Origin: Muribaculaceae bacterium
GTDB lineage: Bacteria > Bacteroidota > Bacteroidia > Bacteroidales > Muribaculaceae
Direction: 5' to 3'
Length of the DNA stretch: 52,373 nucleotides
Assembly (NCBI GenBank): GCA_009775265.1
Contig: VSPG01000012.1
Coordinates: forward strand, 1-52,373
The notes under the pieces were generated by a model. That model was not told where the DNA came from. It did not search any database and saw only the letters and a program-made list of their open reading frames with translations. Numbering within the stretch: position 1 is the first letter of the stretch; each line of letters opens with the position of its first letter. This document shows positions 1 to 8,367 of the stretch, in pieces. A program made the position numbers and the translations under genes.

Positions 1-74
1 TTAGGGCTGACTCCTGCAATAGGTGCCAGCCCTAATTTTCAACCGCTACTAAAAAAGTTTAGCGGACAGTAATA
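1..74. repeat. Left contig end: terminator-like hairpin plus 18-bp terminal inverted repeat
   Basis: Positions 57-74 are the exact reverse complement of 52298-52315 at the other end of the window, so the same 18-bp sequence (TATTACTGTCCGCTAAAC) reads outward from both ends. Outside it, positions 1-9 pair perfectly with 27-35 and are followed by four T, which resembles a terminator. Insertion sequences often carry such hairpins near their tips to block incoming transcription. I infer that this is one end of a multi-copy mobile element at which assembly stopped. No transposase is present and the element cannot be named from this fragment. Confidence 0.55.
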
Positions 75-92
75 ACTTTTTTTATGAAATTT

Positions 93-114
93 GTTGCAAA
101 ACGGGAATTGCAAC
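93..114. promoter_or_regulatory. 7-bp inverted repeat upstream of the ECF sigma gene
   Basis: GTTGCAA at 93-99 and TTGCAAC at 108-114 form a perfect inverted repeat with an 8-nt spacer, ending 7 nt before the first possible start codon of the sigma gene. It could be an operator or an mRNA hairpin controlling initiation. No TAnnTTTG promoter element is seen here, so the promoter of this operon is not identified; it may depend on an ECF sigma factor. Confidence 0.3.
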
Positions 115-121
115 GTCTATA

Positions 122-634
122 ATGCGAAAACCCACGACGATGGAAGAAGACAAACTCACCACAGCATTCAGGCGCATATCCATGCGCCTGCGGCAATCGG
201 CCCGGAAACTCACCGGAACAGCCGACGATGCCGACGACGTGCTGCAGGAAGCATTCTTCCGCCTGTGGCGCAAGCGAAGTGAAATCCACGATGAGGAGCA
301 CGCCGAAAAACTGCTCACGGCCATAGTGCACAACGTCGGAATCGACCTGCTGCGCTACCGCGCACGCTACAGCGACGAAACTCCCGAAGAACAGGCGGAA
401 CAAGCCCCGGACGAAGACCGCACAGAACTGCTGAGTGATATCACGGCACTCATCGACCGCACCCTTACCGACGAACAGCGCCAAATACTATACGAACGAG
501 ACCGCGACGGGTGGGAAATCGAAGACATAGCACTACGACACGGCCTCAGCGAAGCCAACGTGCGCATGATTCTCAGCCGCAGCCGCAAACGCGTGCGCGA
601 ACTTTACCAGAAACGAAAAGCCCGACAGATATGA
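122..634 (+). CDS. RNA polymerase sigma factor, ECF (sigma-70 family)
   Basis: A 170-residue protein with the two-domain layout of ECF sigma factors. The region 2 helix is near residues 30-60 (DDADDVLQEAFFRLWRK), followed by an acidic linker and a region 4 helix-turn-helix near residues 115-160 (LTDEQRQILYERDRDGWEIEDIA, then SEANVRMILSRSRKRVREL). It would direct core polymerase to a small set of promoters. A second in-frame ATG at 140 (MEEDKLTT) gives an N-terminus more typical of the family and may be the true start. Its stop overlaps the next gene's ATG in an ATGA at 631-634, the usual coupling with an anti-sigma factor. The regulon is not evident; the four genes downstream are likely targets or partners. 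Confidence 0.9.
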   Translation: MRKPTTMEEDKLTTAFRRISMRLRQSARKLTGTADDADDVLQEAFFRLWRKRSEIHDEEHAEKLLTAIVHNVGIDLLRYRARYSDETPEEQAEQAPDEDRTELLSDITALIDRTLTDEQRQILYERDRDGWEIEDIALRHGLSEANVRMILSRSRKRVRELYQKRKARQI

Positions 635-1074
635 ACAACCAAGAGCTACACCGACTTATCGAACTCTACTTCAATGGCGATACAACGCTTGCTCAGGAAT
701 CGGCACTCCGACAGGCACTCGCCCAACCTTGGGCTACCGGCGAGGAGGCCGACGAAGCACGCGCCGTAATAGGTGTGTCAATCGCACAGCGGGTTCAGAG
801 CCGGCATAAAAAGCACCATGCTTCATGGCGCGCGGCTGCCGCCATTGCCGTATTTGCCGCTGCCGGCGCAGCATTGACAATATTACCTGAAAGGAACACA
901 ACAAACGCCACTTACACTGCATATTGCTCAGGCCACACCACCCACGACCGCAACGACGTGCTCGCCATAATGCGCGACGACCTCGGCGCAATGGCTGAAG
1001 CGGCAAGCAACGTGAATATTTCTATAAAAGACGATTTCGCAGCCATAAACAACGCTTTCAACACATTAAACTGA
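631..1074 (+). CDS. Membrane-anchored anti-sigma-like protein
   Basis: A 147-residue protein. Its N-terminal cytoplasmic part begins with a short helix (LHRLIELYFNGDTTLAQESALRQAL) similar in style to the sigma-binding start of Bacteroidetes anti-sigma factors. One transmembrane segment lies near residues 67-85 (WRAAAAIAVFAAAGAALTIL), followed by a periplasmic tail of about 60 residues. It is too short for a full FecR-type sensor domain. The 4-nt overlap with the sigma gene argues that the two are made in fixed ratio and interact. I recognise no named domain; the anti-sigma role is inferred from position and topology. Confidence 0.6.
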   Translation: MNNQELHRLIELYFNGDTTLAQESALRQALAQPWATGEEADEARAVIGVSIAQRVQSRHKKHHASWRAAAAIAVFAAAGAALTILPERNTTNATYTAYCSGHTTHDRNDVLAIMRDDLGAMAEAASNVNISIKDDFAAINNAFNTLN

Positions 1075-1082
1075 TATAACAA

Positions 1083-1520
1083 ATGAGACACCGAATACTC
1101 CTCACGCTCATACTCGCATCGGCGTTTCCGTCGCTGGCTCAAAAGGGGTTGGCCGTGGAACATTTGTTCCACGGAATGTTCCACGATTACCCGAACGCCA
1201 CGGAAACCTTAATAAACGGAGGCGACATCAAGAGGCATAAACTCAGCCTGTACCGAAGCCTGACACTATCCGCTCCCGACGCCGCTGACATCCGAGGCAT
1301 CGAACGCAGCGTCAAACAAGACGGAGCCCACGCCATCTCCAGAGAGGTACAGTTCAAAGACAAGCGACTCTATTACGGCTTCTATGAACTTCCCGACCGC
1401 GACGGCAGCAACCGCTACCTTTTCTATCTGAACCAACTCGCTGCCGGAGGCAACAAAGTAATAGTCATCTACATGGAAGGCTCGGCGTCGCTCGAGCAAG
1501 TGAAGAAAATGCTTAAATAA
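1083..1520 (+). CDS. Secreted protein of unknown function (possibly DUF6108-like)
   Basis: A 145-residue protein with a clear signal peptide (MRHRILLTLILASAFPSLAQ, cleavage near residue 19) and no further membrane segment. The mature part has alternating charged and aromatic stretches (KDKRLYYGFYELPDRDGSNRYLFYLNQL) suggesting a small mixed alpha/beta fold. It resembles short exported proteins found beside ECF sigma genes in Bacteroidales; the DUF6108 suggestion is from memory and weak. It starts 8 nt after the anti-sigma-like gene and is surely cotranscribed. It may be the periplasmic signal partner of the sigma/anti-sigma pair, but nothing in the sequence proves this. Confidence 0.6.
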   Translation: MRHRILLTLILASAFPSLAQKGLAVEHLFHGMFHDYPNATETLINGGDIKRHKLSLYRSLTLSAPDAADIRGIERSVKQDGAHAISREVQFKDKRLYYGFYELPDRDGSNRYLFYLNQLAAGGNKVIVIYMEGSASLEQVKKMLK

Positions 1521-1525
1521 ACCAT

Positions 1526-2371
1526 ATGATAATGAGATTCATCACACTGGCCACGACAGCCATCATAGCTGCGACGGCAACGGCACAAGAGGCATCCGAC
1601 ACGCTCGCTTCAGTAAAAGGCGCCCGCGAAATCACTGTCACACGCTCGCAGGAGGGTCTGCATGCAGTGGTGGAAGGGAGCGCAGACGATCCGGCCTATT
1701 ATTACGAATATACTACGAAATATTCCGATAACGGAACAGAAAGCGGCACGTGGACACTCAACCTGCCATTCCTTTCCTCCGGCAACGAATACAAAACAAA
1801 GAAAAAGGCCTTCATAATGGGAGGCGAAGTGTATGCCGGCTCGTCAATACCGACAGGCGACACTCCAATGTCAGCCTCATTTGAAATAGGCCTGAGCCGT
1901 GTGCTCAACGGCAGCTACCGCTTCGGCACGTTCAGCGTAGACGCCGGATTAGGATTCGGCTATGTGCAATATGCCGTAGGCGGCATGGGCTTCGATTCCG
2001 ACCGACAGCACCTCGTGTTTGTACCATACAAGGAGAACAGCCGCGACAACAGTTCACGCCTACGCATTTTCCGTGTACACGTGCCGGTGACATTGACATG
2101 CATGCTTACAAGCAAGGTACGACTTACGGCAGGAGCCTGGTTCAACCTCAACTTTGATGCATGGGCATCGTCGTCCCACACGATGGGCGATATAGAGGAA
2201 AATCACACATTCAAGCACCTTCACCAACGAATACTCACCACCGACGCTTATCTGTGCGCAGGCTACCGCAACATAGGCATATATGCCCGCTACTGCCCGC
2301 AGAGCCTTTTCCGCAACGGGTGGGGTCCGGACTTCGAGAGTGTCTCTGTAGGTTTAACATTTAATTTATGA
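1526..2371 (+). CDS. Exported barrel-like protein, paralogue A
   Basis: A 281-residue protein with a signal peptide ending at ATATAQ (about residue 20). The mature chain is rich in alternating aromatic and polar strands and ends with a strand finishing in Phe-Asn-Leu (VSVGLTFNL), a typical outer-membrane beta-barrel terminus. It shares its overall plan with the next gene: a short N-terminal domain, then a barrel-like region, then a near-identical closing block (IYARYCPQSLFRNGW here, LYVRYSPQSVLRASP there). Start codons at 1526 and 1532 are both possible. It follows the previous gene by 5 nt. Function unknown; an envelope component under the ECF sigma factor is the simplest reading. Confidence 0.65.
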   Translation: MIMRFITLATTAIIAATATAQEASDTLASVKGAREITVTRSQEGLHAVVEGSADDPAYYYEYTTKYSDNGTESGTWTLNLPFLSSGNEYKTKKKAFIMGGEVYAGSSIPTGDTPMSASFEIGLSRVLNGSYRFGTFSVDAGLGFGYVQYAVGGMGFDSDRQHLVFVPYKENSRDNSSRLRIFRVHVPVTLTCMLTSKVRLTAGAWFNLNFDAWASSSHTMGDIEENHTFKHLHQRILTTDAYLCAGYRNIGIYARYCPQSLFRNGWGPDFESVSVGLTFNL

Positions 2372-2375
2372 CACA

Positions 2376-3251
2376 ATGCGATTCAAGTATATTTCCGCCA
2401 TATGCTCCATTTTTACCGCTATAGGGCTTAATGCCATGACGGCATCCACTGACACGGTGTTGCATGCCACCGGAGTTGACGTATTAATAAGCGAAAACGC
2501 AGAAGGTCTGCGCATAGAAACCTCAGATTCATCATCCGCAGCCACTTTCACCGAAGTTTTCCCTGAGAACGCCACCATAAGCTCAGAACAACACTTCAGG
2601 AAGCCTTTTATAGGATTATGGGGCAATAAACACATAAGCTGGGACGTGATTACATCAAACGTACTTGCGGGTTTCGTCAACGCCGCCGGAGCGCCCGGCG
2701 AAATCGACTTCGAGCAAGGCAAATCCTACGAAATAAGCGTCCTTAACGCGGCCGCCATACGATGCAGCATAAACAGCACACACAGCAGCATTTCAGCCGG
2801 AATAGGCATAAGCTGGCGCAATTACCGTACCACGACGGGCATGCAGCTGACACATGGCAATGACGGCTCGGTAGGCTACGAACCTTTTCCGGACGATGTT
2901 TCGCCACGCTACTCGCGCCTGAAAGTGTTCAGCCTCTCTTTCCCCATTCTTTTCACTCAAAAATTCCGCATTCCGCATGCGCGCCACCTGTGCCTGCAGT
3001 TCGGCCCCGTCCTTAACTGGAACTCGCACGCAAGTCTTTCATCGCGATGGATCAACAGTGATGGCAGCAAAGGAAAGTTTAGCACCAACGATGTGGCTGC
3101 TCGCCGTTTTTCCGTCGACATTTACGGAGCCTTGGAATTGTTTCAGGGCATAGGTCTATATGTGCGCTACTCGCCCCAAAGCGTTCTGCGAGCATCTCCG
3201 GCTCTCGGCGATTTCAAATCCTTATCCACCGGAATAGTGCTGGCTCTTTAG
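2376..3251 (+). CDS. Exported barrel-like protein, paralogue B
   Basis: A 291-residue protein, last gene of the ECF operon, beginning 4 nt after paralogue A. It has an N-terminal signal-like segment (YISAICSIFTAIGLNAMTAS) and a C-terminal half with repeated amphipathic strands. The closing block GIGLYVRYSPQS and final strand STGIVLAL match those of paralogue A, so the two arose by tandem duplication and then diverged strongly in the N-terminal half. No catalytic motif is visible. It may be an outer-membrane or surface protein that works with, or is checked by, the upstream signalling genes. Confidence 0.6.
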   Translation: MRFKYISAICSIFTAIGLNAMTASTDTVLHATGVDVLISENAEGLRIETSDSSSAATFTEVFPENATISSEQHFRKPFIGLWGNKHISWDVITSNVLAGFVNAAGAPGEIDFEQGKSYEISVLNAAAIRCSINSTHSSISAGIGISWRNYRTTTGMQLTHGNDGSVGYEPFPDDVSPRYSRLKVFSLSFPILFTQKFRIPHARHLCLQFGPVLNWNSHASLSSRWINSDGSKGKFSTNDVAARRFSVDIYGALELFQGIGLYVRYSPQSVLRASPALGDFKSLSTGIVLAL

Positions 3252-3271
3252 AACCAGCAAAACAACATATA

Positions 3272-3306
3272 AAAAACGTCCTGCCGGTCAGCGGCAGGAC
3301 GTTTTT
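3272..3306. terminator. Bidirectional rho-independent terminator
   Basis: A perfect 15-bp stem (3272-3286 with 3292-3306) with loop GTCAG, A-rich on its left and T-rich on its right. It serves both the ECF operon on the plus strand and the convergent nucleoside phosphorylase on the minus strand. Confidence 0.92.
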
Positions 3307-3321
3307 ATATGCGTTCAGGCA

Positions 3322-4197
3322 TCAGATGCGCTCAAGAACGGTTGCCACGAGGTCGCGCACACCGCTCTTATAATTGGGGTTGGCTTCTGTGTTAAAGCGG
3401 TTTGCTATGATGGAGCATACGGTCATGGCACGATGTCCCATGAGTTTGCCGAGTCCCTGAAGGGGTGCGCTCTCCATCTCGTAGTTGGTGACGTGGCGGC
3501 CGTTGTATTCAAAGGCTTCGATGCTGCTGTTAAGCCCCGGATTTGAAAGCGGGAGACGCAGCTCGCGGCCTTGAGGTCCGTAGAAGCCTACAGCGGATAT
3601 TGTGATGCCCCGCACCATATCGTCGCGGCCTATCTGCGCCACAAGTTCAGGATCTGCAGGCACCACATAAGGTTTCGCCCAGTTCTCATTCCAGTCGGTA
3701 TGGTGCGTGAATGCTTTCTCGAAATCGAGGTCTGCCACCTTATTGCGTCCGGCATAGTAATTGAGCACGCCGTCGAATCCTATCGAATGCTCGGCAATGA
3801 CGGGGGTGCCGAGACTCAGTTCCGGCTGCAGGGCACCGCTGGTGCCGATGCGAACGAGGGTGAGCACACGCTTCTGTTCGCGAACCTCGCGCGTCTTGAA
3901 ATCGATATTGGCGAGGGCATCGAGTTCGTTGATAACGATGTCGATGTTGTCGGGTCCGATACCATGACTGAGACACATTATGGGCTTGCCCTTGTAAGTG
4001 CCGCCTATAGTATGGAACTCACGGCTTGACACTTCGAACGTGCGTGTGTCGAAGAATTCCGCAACCATGTTCACGCGGCCGGGGTCGCCTACGAGTATAA
4101 CACGGTCGGTGAGCTGTTCAGGAAGCAGATGAAGATGGAACACTGAACCGTCGGGGTTGATGATAAGTTCCGATTCGGGTATGAATTTCTTTTCCAT
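3322..4197 (-). CDS. Nucleoside phosphorylase (uridine phosphorylase family)
   Basis: A 291-residue cytoplasmic enzyme of the PNP/UDP family, which splits nucleosides with phosphate into a free base and ribose-1-phosphate for salvage. Visible family motifs are the phosphate-binding start VILVGDPGRV (residues about 33-42), SHGIGPDNIDIVINEL, the phosphate site VRIGTSGALQ, and the ribose/base block NYEMESAPLQGLGKLMGHRA. The length is about 40 residues above the classic E. coli uridine phosphorylase but normal for Bacteroidales members. Uridine is the likeliest substrate, but purine nucleosides cannot be excluded. It lies 66 nt downstream of dprA on the same strand, with its own convergent terminator; whether it has its own promoter is unclear. 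Confidence 0.87.
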   Translation of the reverse strand: MEKKFIPESELIINPDGSVFHLHLLPEQLTDRVILVGDPGRVNMVAEFFDTRTFEVSSREFHTIGGTYKGKPIMCLSHGIGPDNIDIVINELDALANIDFKTREVREQKRVLTLVRIGTSGALQPELSLGTPVIAEHSIGFDGVLNYYAGRNKVADLDFEKAFTHHTDWNENWAKPYVVPADPELVAQIGRDDMVRGITISAVGFYGPQGRELRLPLSNPGLNSSIEAFEYNGRHVTNYEMESAPLQGLGKLMGHRAMTVCSIIANRFNTEANPNYKSGVRDLVATVLERI

Positions 4198-4263
4198 GTC
4201 TTATTAGTGTGGGTTAAGAGGGTTGATTTTCTGATAATATAACGTATTTGCGGCTTGTCGGTT

Positions 4264-5370
4264 TCAATGGTCAAGCACAGCATAGCGGCCTCCGGGAAGA
4301 GTCATCACAACGTCGCTCATCTCCATTTCGAAAAGAGCCGAACTAAGCGAAGCGAATGTCATGCCAAGTGCCACACACATGTCATTGACAGATGCCTGCG
4401 GATTGTCTCTAAGATAGTCGACTATGCGCTGCTGTCCAGCAGACAATTCAAGCAGCAGTTCCTGCTGGGTGCCCTCGGCCGAGCGTGGTGCCCAGCCAAG
4501 AGCGTCTCCGATGTCCTCGGCTCCGCGCACCACCGAAGCCACACGGCGGGCGAGCAAGTCAAGACAGCCCCGGCTATACGCGTCGGAGGTTCTGCCCGGC
4601 ACAGCGAACAGTTCGCGACCATAAGCCGACGCTATGCGCGCCGTGGCCATCGCTCCTCCCCGAATATCGCTTTCCACCACCACAACCGCGTCGGCGAGGC
4701 CTGCCACTATACGGTTGCGCGCGAGAAAATAACCGCGGTGGATACGCGCGGATGTAGGATACTCCGATAGCAGCATCCCGCCGGCCCGCACCATACGCGC
4801 CGCTATGTCGCGATGCTCGGCCGGATAAACGGTGTTGAGAGCGTTGGCCATTACGCCTACGGTGGGAAGACCCTCGCGCAAAGCCGCCTTATGGGCCGCC
4901 ACATCTATGCCGTAGGCCAGACCGCTGATGATGGCGACGTTGCCATACATTTCCGCAAGTCCGCGAACCAGCCGCTCGGTAAATTCGAGTCCATAAGCAG
5001 TGCTGTGCCGCGTGCCAACAATAGCCACAGTGCGCATTGAGTCGAGAGGAGTGTCGCCGATGGCATACAGCATTGCCGGAGCATCGTCGCAGTCAAGAAG
5101 CCGCTGCGGATAATTATCGTCGGTAAAGAACAATGGCCTGACAGATGAAGCGCCCACAAACACTTCCTCTCTCTCCGCCCTGGCAACGACACCGCGGCGG
5201 TATTCGCCATCAGCTATACCTCCGCTGCGCCCCATGACGGCTGCCATTTCGGCCTCACTGCGCGTGAACACACTTTCCACCGATCCGGCGCGACGCAGAA
5301 GTTCACGACCGGTGGAAAGGTTGATGCCGTTCAGCATTCCGAAGGCAATTCGGGCACAGAGTTCAGTCAT
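4264..5370 (-). CDS. dprA: DNA-processing protein DprA
   Basis: A 368-residue protein from the ATG at 5370 (MTELCARIAF). A longer frame exists upstream, but it would overlap the thioesterase, and DprA proteins start about here. DprA binds incoming single-stranded DNA and loads RecA during transformation. Order of parts: an N-terminal helical SAM-like domain; the Rossmann domain with VAIVGTRHSTAYG, ISGLAYGIDVAAHKAAL, ARNRIVAGLADAVVVVES and GGAMATARIASAYGRELFAVPG; and a C-terminal winged-helix domain after residue 300. It begins 7 nt after the thioesterase stop, at the end of the nqr transcription unit. Whether this organism is naturally competent cannot be judged here. Confidence 0.95.
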   Translation of the reverse strand: MTELCARIAFGMLNGINLSTGRELLRRAGSVESVFTRSEAEMAAVMGRSGGIADGEYRRGVVARAEREEVFVGASSVRPLFFTDDNYPQRLLDCDDAPAMLYAIGDTPLDSMRTVAIVGTRHSTAYGLEFTERLVRGLAEMYGNVAIISGLAYGIDVAAHKAALREGLPTVGVMANALNTVYPAEHRDIAARMVRAGGMLLSEYPTSARIHRGYFLARNRIVAGLADAVVVVESDIRGGAMATARIASAYGRELFAVPGRTSDAYSRGCLDLLARRVASVVRGAEDIGDALGWAPRSAEGTQQELLLELSAGQQRIVDYLRDNPQASVNDMCVALGMTFASLSSALFEMEMSDVVMTLPGGRYAVLDH

Positions 5371-5377
5371 GTCGTGG

Positions 5378-5791
5378 CTACAGATATTCTTTGAATGCTT
5401 CGGCAAGACGTTCGCCCCGCGTGAGACGGCCGCCTTCAAGGCAGGCAATGTTGACGATAGCGTGGATTACCGGTTCGCCGCCGGGGGTGAAGATGTCCTG
5501 ACGGAACACGAACAAAGGTCCCTGGCGGTAAAGCGCGATTTTACTGACCATGGAATCACCAAGTCCGAGCGGACGAAGATAATCTATCTCGATACGACGC
5601 ACCACGGGGTCAAGCCCTGAAGCATGCATGTCGCGGAACGACACACCGGCATGCTCGCAGAACATGTGGCGTGTGTGTTCAAGATAATGCTGATAGTTGG
5701 CGTTGTTGACTATGCCCTGGGCGTCCACTTCGTAGTCGCGCACCTTTATGGGCATCTCGAAAACATATTCAGCCGGAGTAAGCATGCTCAT
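5378..5791 (-). CDS. Acyl-CoA thioesterase, hotdog fold (4HBT/YbgC family)
   Basis: A 137-residue protein from the ATG at 5791 (MSMLTPAEYVFEM); a start at 5785 is also possible. It has the hotdog-fold signature of the 4-hydroxybenzoyl-CoA thioesterase group: VRDYEVDAQGIVNNANYQHYLEHTRHMF, with the catalytic Asp in place (DAQGIVNNANY), then IEIDYLRPLGLGD. It would hydrolyse an acyl-CoA or acyl-ACP thioester in the cytoplasm; the substrate is unknown. It starts 4 nt after the nqrF stop and ends 7 nt before dprA, so it is very probably read from the nqr operon. The link to sodium respiration is not obvious. Confidence 0.87.
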   Translation of the reverse strand: MSMLTPAEYVFEMPIKVRDYEVDAQGIVNNANYQHYLEHTRHMFCEHAGVSFRDMHASGLDPVVRRIEIDYLRPLGLGDSMVSKIALYRQGPLFVFRQDIFTPGGEPVIHAIVNIACLEGGRLTRGERLAEAFKEYL

Positions 5792-5795
5792 GGCG

Positions 5796-7100
5796 TCATC
5801 CTCCGAAATTGTCGTAATGGATACTTGAAGGCTCCACACCGAGACTGTCAAGCATGCCGTTGACAGCATTGCTCATAGGCCCGGGGCCGCACATGTAATA
5901 CTCGATGTCCTCCGGTGCGGGATGATCTTTGAGATACGTGTCGTATATGACCTGGTGCACGAATCCCGGAGTGTACTTGACGCCGGCGGCATCGGCTGCC
6001 GGGTCGGGACGGTCGAGGGCGAGATGGAATCTGAAGTTCGGAAAATCTTTTTCGAGCTGCAGGAAATCGTCGAGATAGAACACTTCATTGAGCGCGCGTG
6101 CGCCGTAGAAATAGTTCATCACGCGGTCGGTAGTCTTGAGAGTCTTCGTCATATGCATTATCTGCGCGCGCAGAGGAGCCATACCCGCACCGCCGCCTAT
6201 CCACATCATCTCGGCTTTGCTGTCGAAAATGGGATGGAAGTCGCCATAAGGACCGCTCATCCGCACCTTGTCGCCCGGTTTGAGAGTGAATATGTAGCTG
6301 GATGCAATACCCGGCATTACGTCCATGAAGCCTACTTCGGGTTTCGGCTTGAAAGGCGGAGTGGCTATGCGCACAGTCAGCATTATGCGATCGCCTTCGG
6401 CCGGATAGTTGGCCATGGAATATGCGCGCACGGTAGTCTCCGTGTTGACACACTTAAGGGAGAACAATCCGAATTTCTCCCATGCGGGCAGATATTCAGG
6501 ACCGATAAGTTCCTTGTCGATGTCCTTGTCATAGTCCATCGAAAACGGCGGAATCTTAATCTGCGCATACGAACCGGGGACGAAGTTCATGTGCTCGCCG
6601 GGAGGCAGAGCCACAATGAATTCCTTTATGAAAGTGGCTACATTGCGGTTGGATATGACTTCGCATTCCCATTCCTTGACGTCGAGCACGCTGGCCGAAA
6701 CCTTTATGCTCATGTCTTCCTTCACTTTCACCTGGCAGCCGAGACGCCAATTGTCCTTTATTTCCTTACGTGTGAAATGCACGGTCTCAGTAGGCAGGAT
6801 TTCGCCTCCGCCTTCCGTGACCTGCACGCGGCACTGTCCGCAGCTACCCTTGCCTCCACATGCCGAAGACAGGAACACATTGCTGTTGGCCAGCGATGAG
6901 AGCAATGTAGTACCGCTAAGACCCTCCACGGTCTTAGCGTCGTTGATGGTGATACGCACCACACCCGTGCGCACGAGAAAACGCTTGGCCACGAGCAGCA
7001 CGGCCACGAGCAGAAGCGTGATTAGCAGAAACACCGCCACGGCGCTTGCCACCGTGAGCGCTCCGGCAGCAAGTGCCGTCGATATATATGCTGTTGTCAT
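5796..7100 (-). CDS. nqrF: Na+-NQR subunit F (NADH:ubiquinone reductase, Na+-transporting)
   Basis: A 434-residue subunit that takes electrons from NADH. It has one N-terminal membrane helix (residues about 16-40). The 2Fe-2S domain carries ligands Cys81, Cys87, Cys90 and Cys122 (SSACGGKGSCGQC and RLGCQVKV). The FAD domain has RAYSMANYP, and the NADH domain has WIGGGAGMAPLRAQ and YYMCGPGPM. All expected cofactor motifs are present, so the protein should be active. In the complex, electrons pass from FAD through the 2Fe-2S cluster to the other subunits and drive Na+ export across the inner membrane. Last nqr gene, 6 nt after nqrE. Confidence 0.97.
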   Translation of the reverse strand: MTTAYISTALAAGALTVASAVAVFLLITLLLVAVLLVAKRFLVRTGVVRITINDAKTVEGLSGTTLLSSLANSNVFLSSACGGKGSCGQCRVQVTEGGGEILPTETVHFTRKEIKDNWRLGCQVKVKEDMSIKVSASVLDVKEWECEVISNRNVATFIKEFIVALPPGEHMNFVPGSYAQIKIPPFSMDYDKDIDKELIGPEYLPAWEKFGLFSLKCVNTETTVRAYSMANYPAEGDRIMLTVRIATPPFKPKPEVGFMDVMPGIASSYIFTLKPGDKVRMSGPYGDFHPIFDSKAEMMWIGGGAGMAPLRAQIMHMTKTLKTTDRVMNYFYGARALNEVFYLDDFLQLEKDFPNFRFHLALDRPDPAADAAGVKYTPGFVHQVIYDTYLKDHPAPEDIEYYMCGPGPMSNAVNGMLDSLGVEPSSIHYDNFGG

Positions 7101-7106
7101 GTGCGG

Positions 7107-7724
7107 TCAGATTTTAATGCCGAGGAAACTCATAAACGCTATACCCATAAGCGCCGTTATTATAAATGTGATGCCCACGCCGCGCAGAGGAGCGGGTATA
7201 TTGCTGTACTGCGCCAGGCGCTCGCGTATGGCGGCAATGGCGGCAATGGCAAGCAGCCACCCGAGCCCCCATCCTCCGCCGGCGCAGACGGCAGTCCACA
7301 CACTCGGAAAATCCCGCTGCTGCATGAACAACGAGCCGCCAAGGATGGCACAGTTCACGGCTATGAGCGGCAGAAATATGCCGAGGGACGCGTAAAGCGA
7401 CGGACTGAATTTTTCGACAGCCATCTCCACAAGTTGCGTAAGCGAAGCTATTACGGCGATAAACACTATCAGCGAAAGAAAACCGAGGTCGACTTCGGCG
7501 TATTCGGGGCCGAGCCACGAAAGGGCACCGGCACTGAGCACGTAGGTCTGAAGCAGATAGTTTATCGGGAGCGTGATTACGAGCATGAAAGTGACGGCAA
7601 CACCGAGACCTACGGCCGTTTTCACATTTTTGCTCACCGCCAGGAAGGAGCACATGCCCAGAAAGTAGGCAAAGATCATGTTGTCGACAAAAATCGACCG
7701 TATGAATATGTTGAAATTTTCCAT
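7107..7724 (-). CDS. nqrE: Na+-NQR subunit E
   Basis: A 205-residue integral membrane protein with about six transmembrane helices, homologous to RnfA. It begins MENFNIFIRSIFVDNMIFAYFLGMCSFLAVS, the usual NqrE start, and includes the conserved GMCSFLAVSKN and CAILGGSLFM segments, whose cysteines help hold the intramembrane iron site shared with NqrD in characterised enzymes. It pairs with NqrD as an inverted-topology partner in the membrane core. It lies between nqrD (12 nt upstream) and nqrF (6 nt downstream). Length and motifs are normal. Confidence 0.97.
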   Translation of the reverse strand: MENFNIFIRSIFVDNMIFAYFLGMCSFLAVSKNVKTAVGLGVAVTFMLVITLPINYLLQTYVLSAGALSWLGPEYAEVDLGFLSLIVFIAVIASLTQLVEMAVEKFSPSLYASLGIFLPLIAVNCAILGGSLFMQQRDFPSVWTAVCAGGGWGLGWLLAIAAIAAIRERLAQYSNIPAPLRGVGITFIITALMGIAFMSFLGIKI

Positions 7725-7736
7725 ATTTTCCTAAGC

Positions 7737-8363
7737 TTACTTTTCTTGAAGGTCTTTATTGACAGAGCGCTGCACCCATATGATGCACGCCACCACGACG
7801 AGAGCCATAGGCGGAAGTATCATCAGGCCGTTGTTGACGTAGCCCGCCTCGTAGAAACACTGCGGCACAACCTGATGGCCGAGAAGCGTGCCGCTTCCGA
7901 GCAGTTCGCGGAAAAAGCCGACAATGACGAGGATGACAGTGTAGCCGATGCCGTTGCCCACGCCGTCGAGAAAACTCGGCCATGGGCGGTTGCCCATAGC
8001 GAAGGCCTCAAGGCGTCCCATCAATATGCAGTTCGTGATAATCAAGCCGATAAACACCGACAGCTGTTTGCTGACATCGTAGGCGTAGGCCTGCAGCAGC
8101 TGGCTTACAATGACGACGAGTCCGGCCACAACGACAAGCTGCACGATGATGCGTATGTTGGTGGGTATGGTGTTTCGCAACAGAGATATTATAACATTTG
8201 AAAAAGCCAACACAGCTATGACGCTCAACCCCATCACGATGGCGGGTTCGAGTTTTGCCGTGACGGCGAGCACGGAGCAGATGCCGAGTATCTGCACCAC
8301 GACGGGATTATCCTTGGAGAAAGGATTGAACAGTACCGATTTATTGCTTGTTTTTTCTGCCAT
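7737..8363 (-). CDS. nqrD: Na+-NQR subunit D
   Basis: A 208-residue membrane protein with about six helices, homologous to RnfE. It has the conserved block NPVVVQILGICSVLAVTAKLEPAIVMG and a second conserved stretch LIITNCILMGRLEAFAMGNRPWPSFLDG; each contains a cysteine matching the iron-binding positions of the family. It forms the membrane core with NqrE. It starts 4 nt after the nqrC stop. Nothing unusual is seen. Confidence 0.97.
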   Translation of the reverse strand: MAEKTSNKSVLFNPFSKDNPVVVQILGICSVLAVTAKLEPAIVMGLSVIAVLAFSNVIISLLRNTIPTNIRIIVQLVVVAGLVVIVSQLLQAYAYDVSKQLSVFIGLIITNCILMGRLEAFAMGNRPWPSFLDGVGNGIGYTVILVIVGFFRELLGSGTLLGHQVVPQCFYEAGYVNNGLMILPPMALVVVACIIWVQRSVNKDLQEK

Positions 8364-8367
8364 GGCG

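Noticed and set aside
5922..6899. A 325-codon plus-strand frame opposite nqrF
   Set aside because: It is antisense to a complete NqrF with all cofactor motifs, and shows no start signal or domain.
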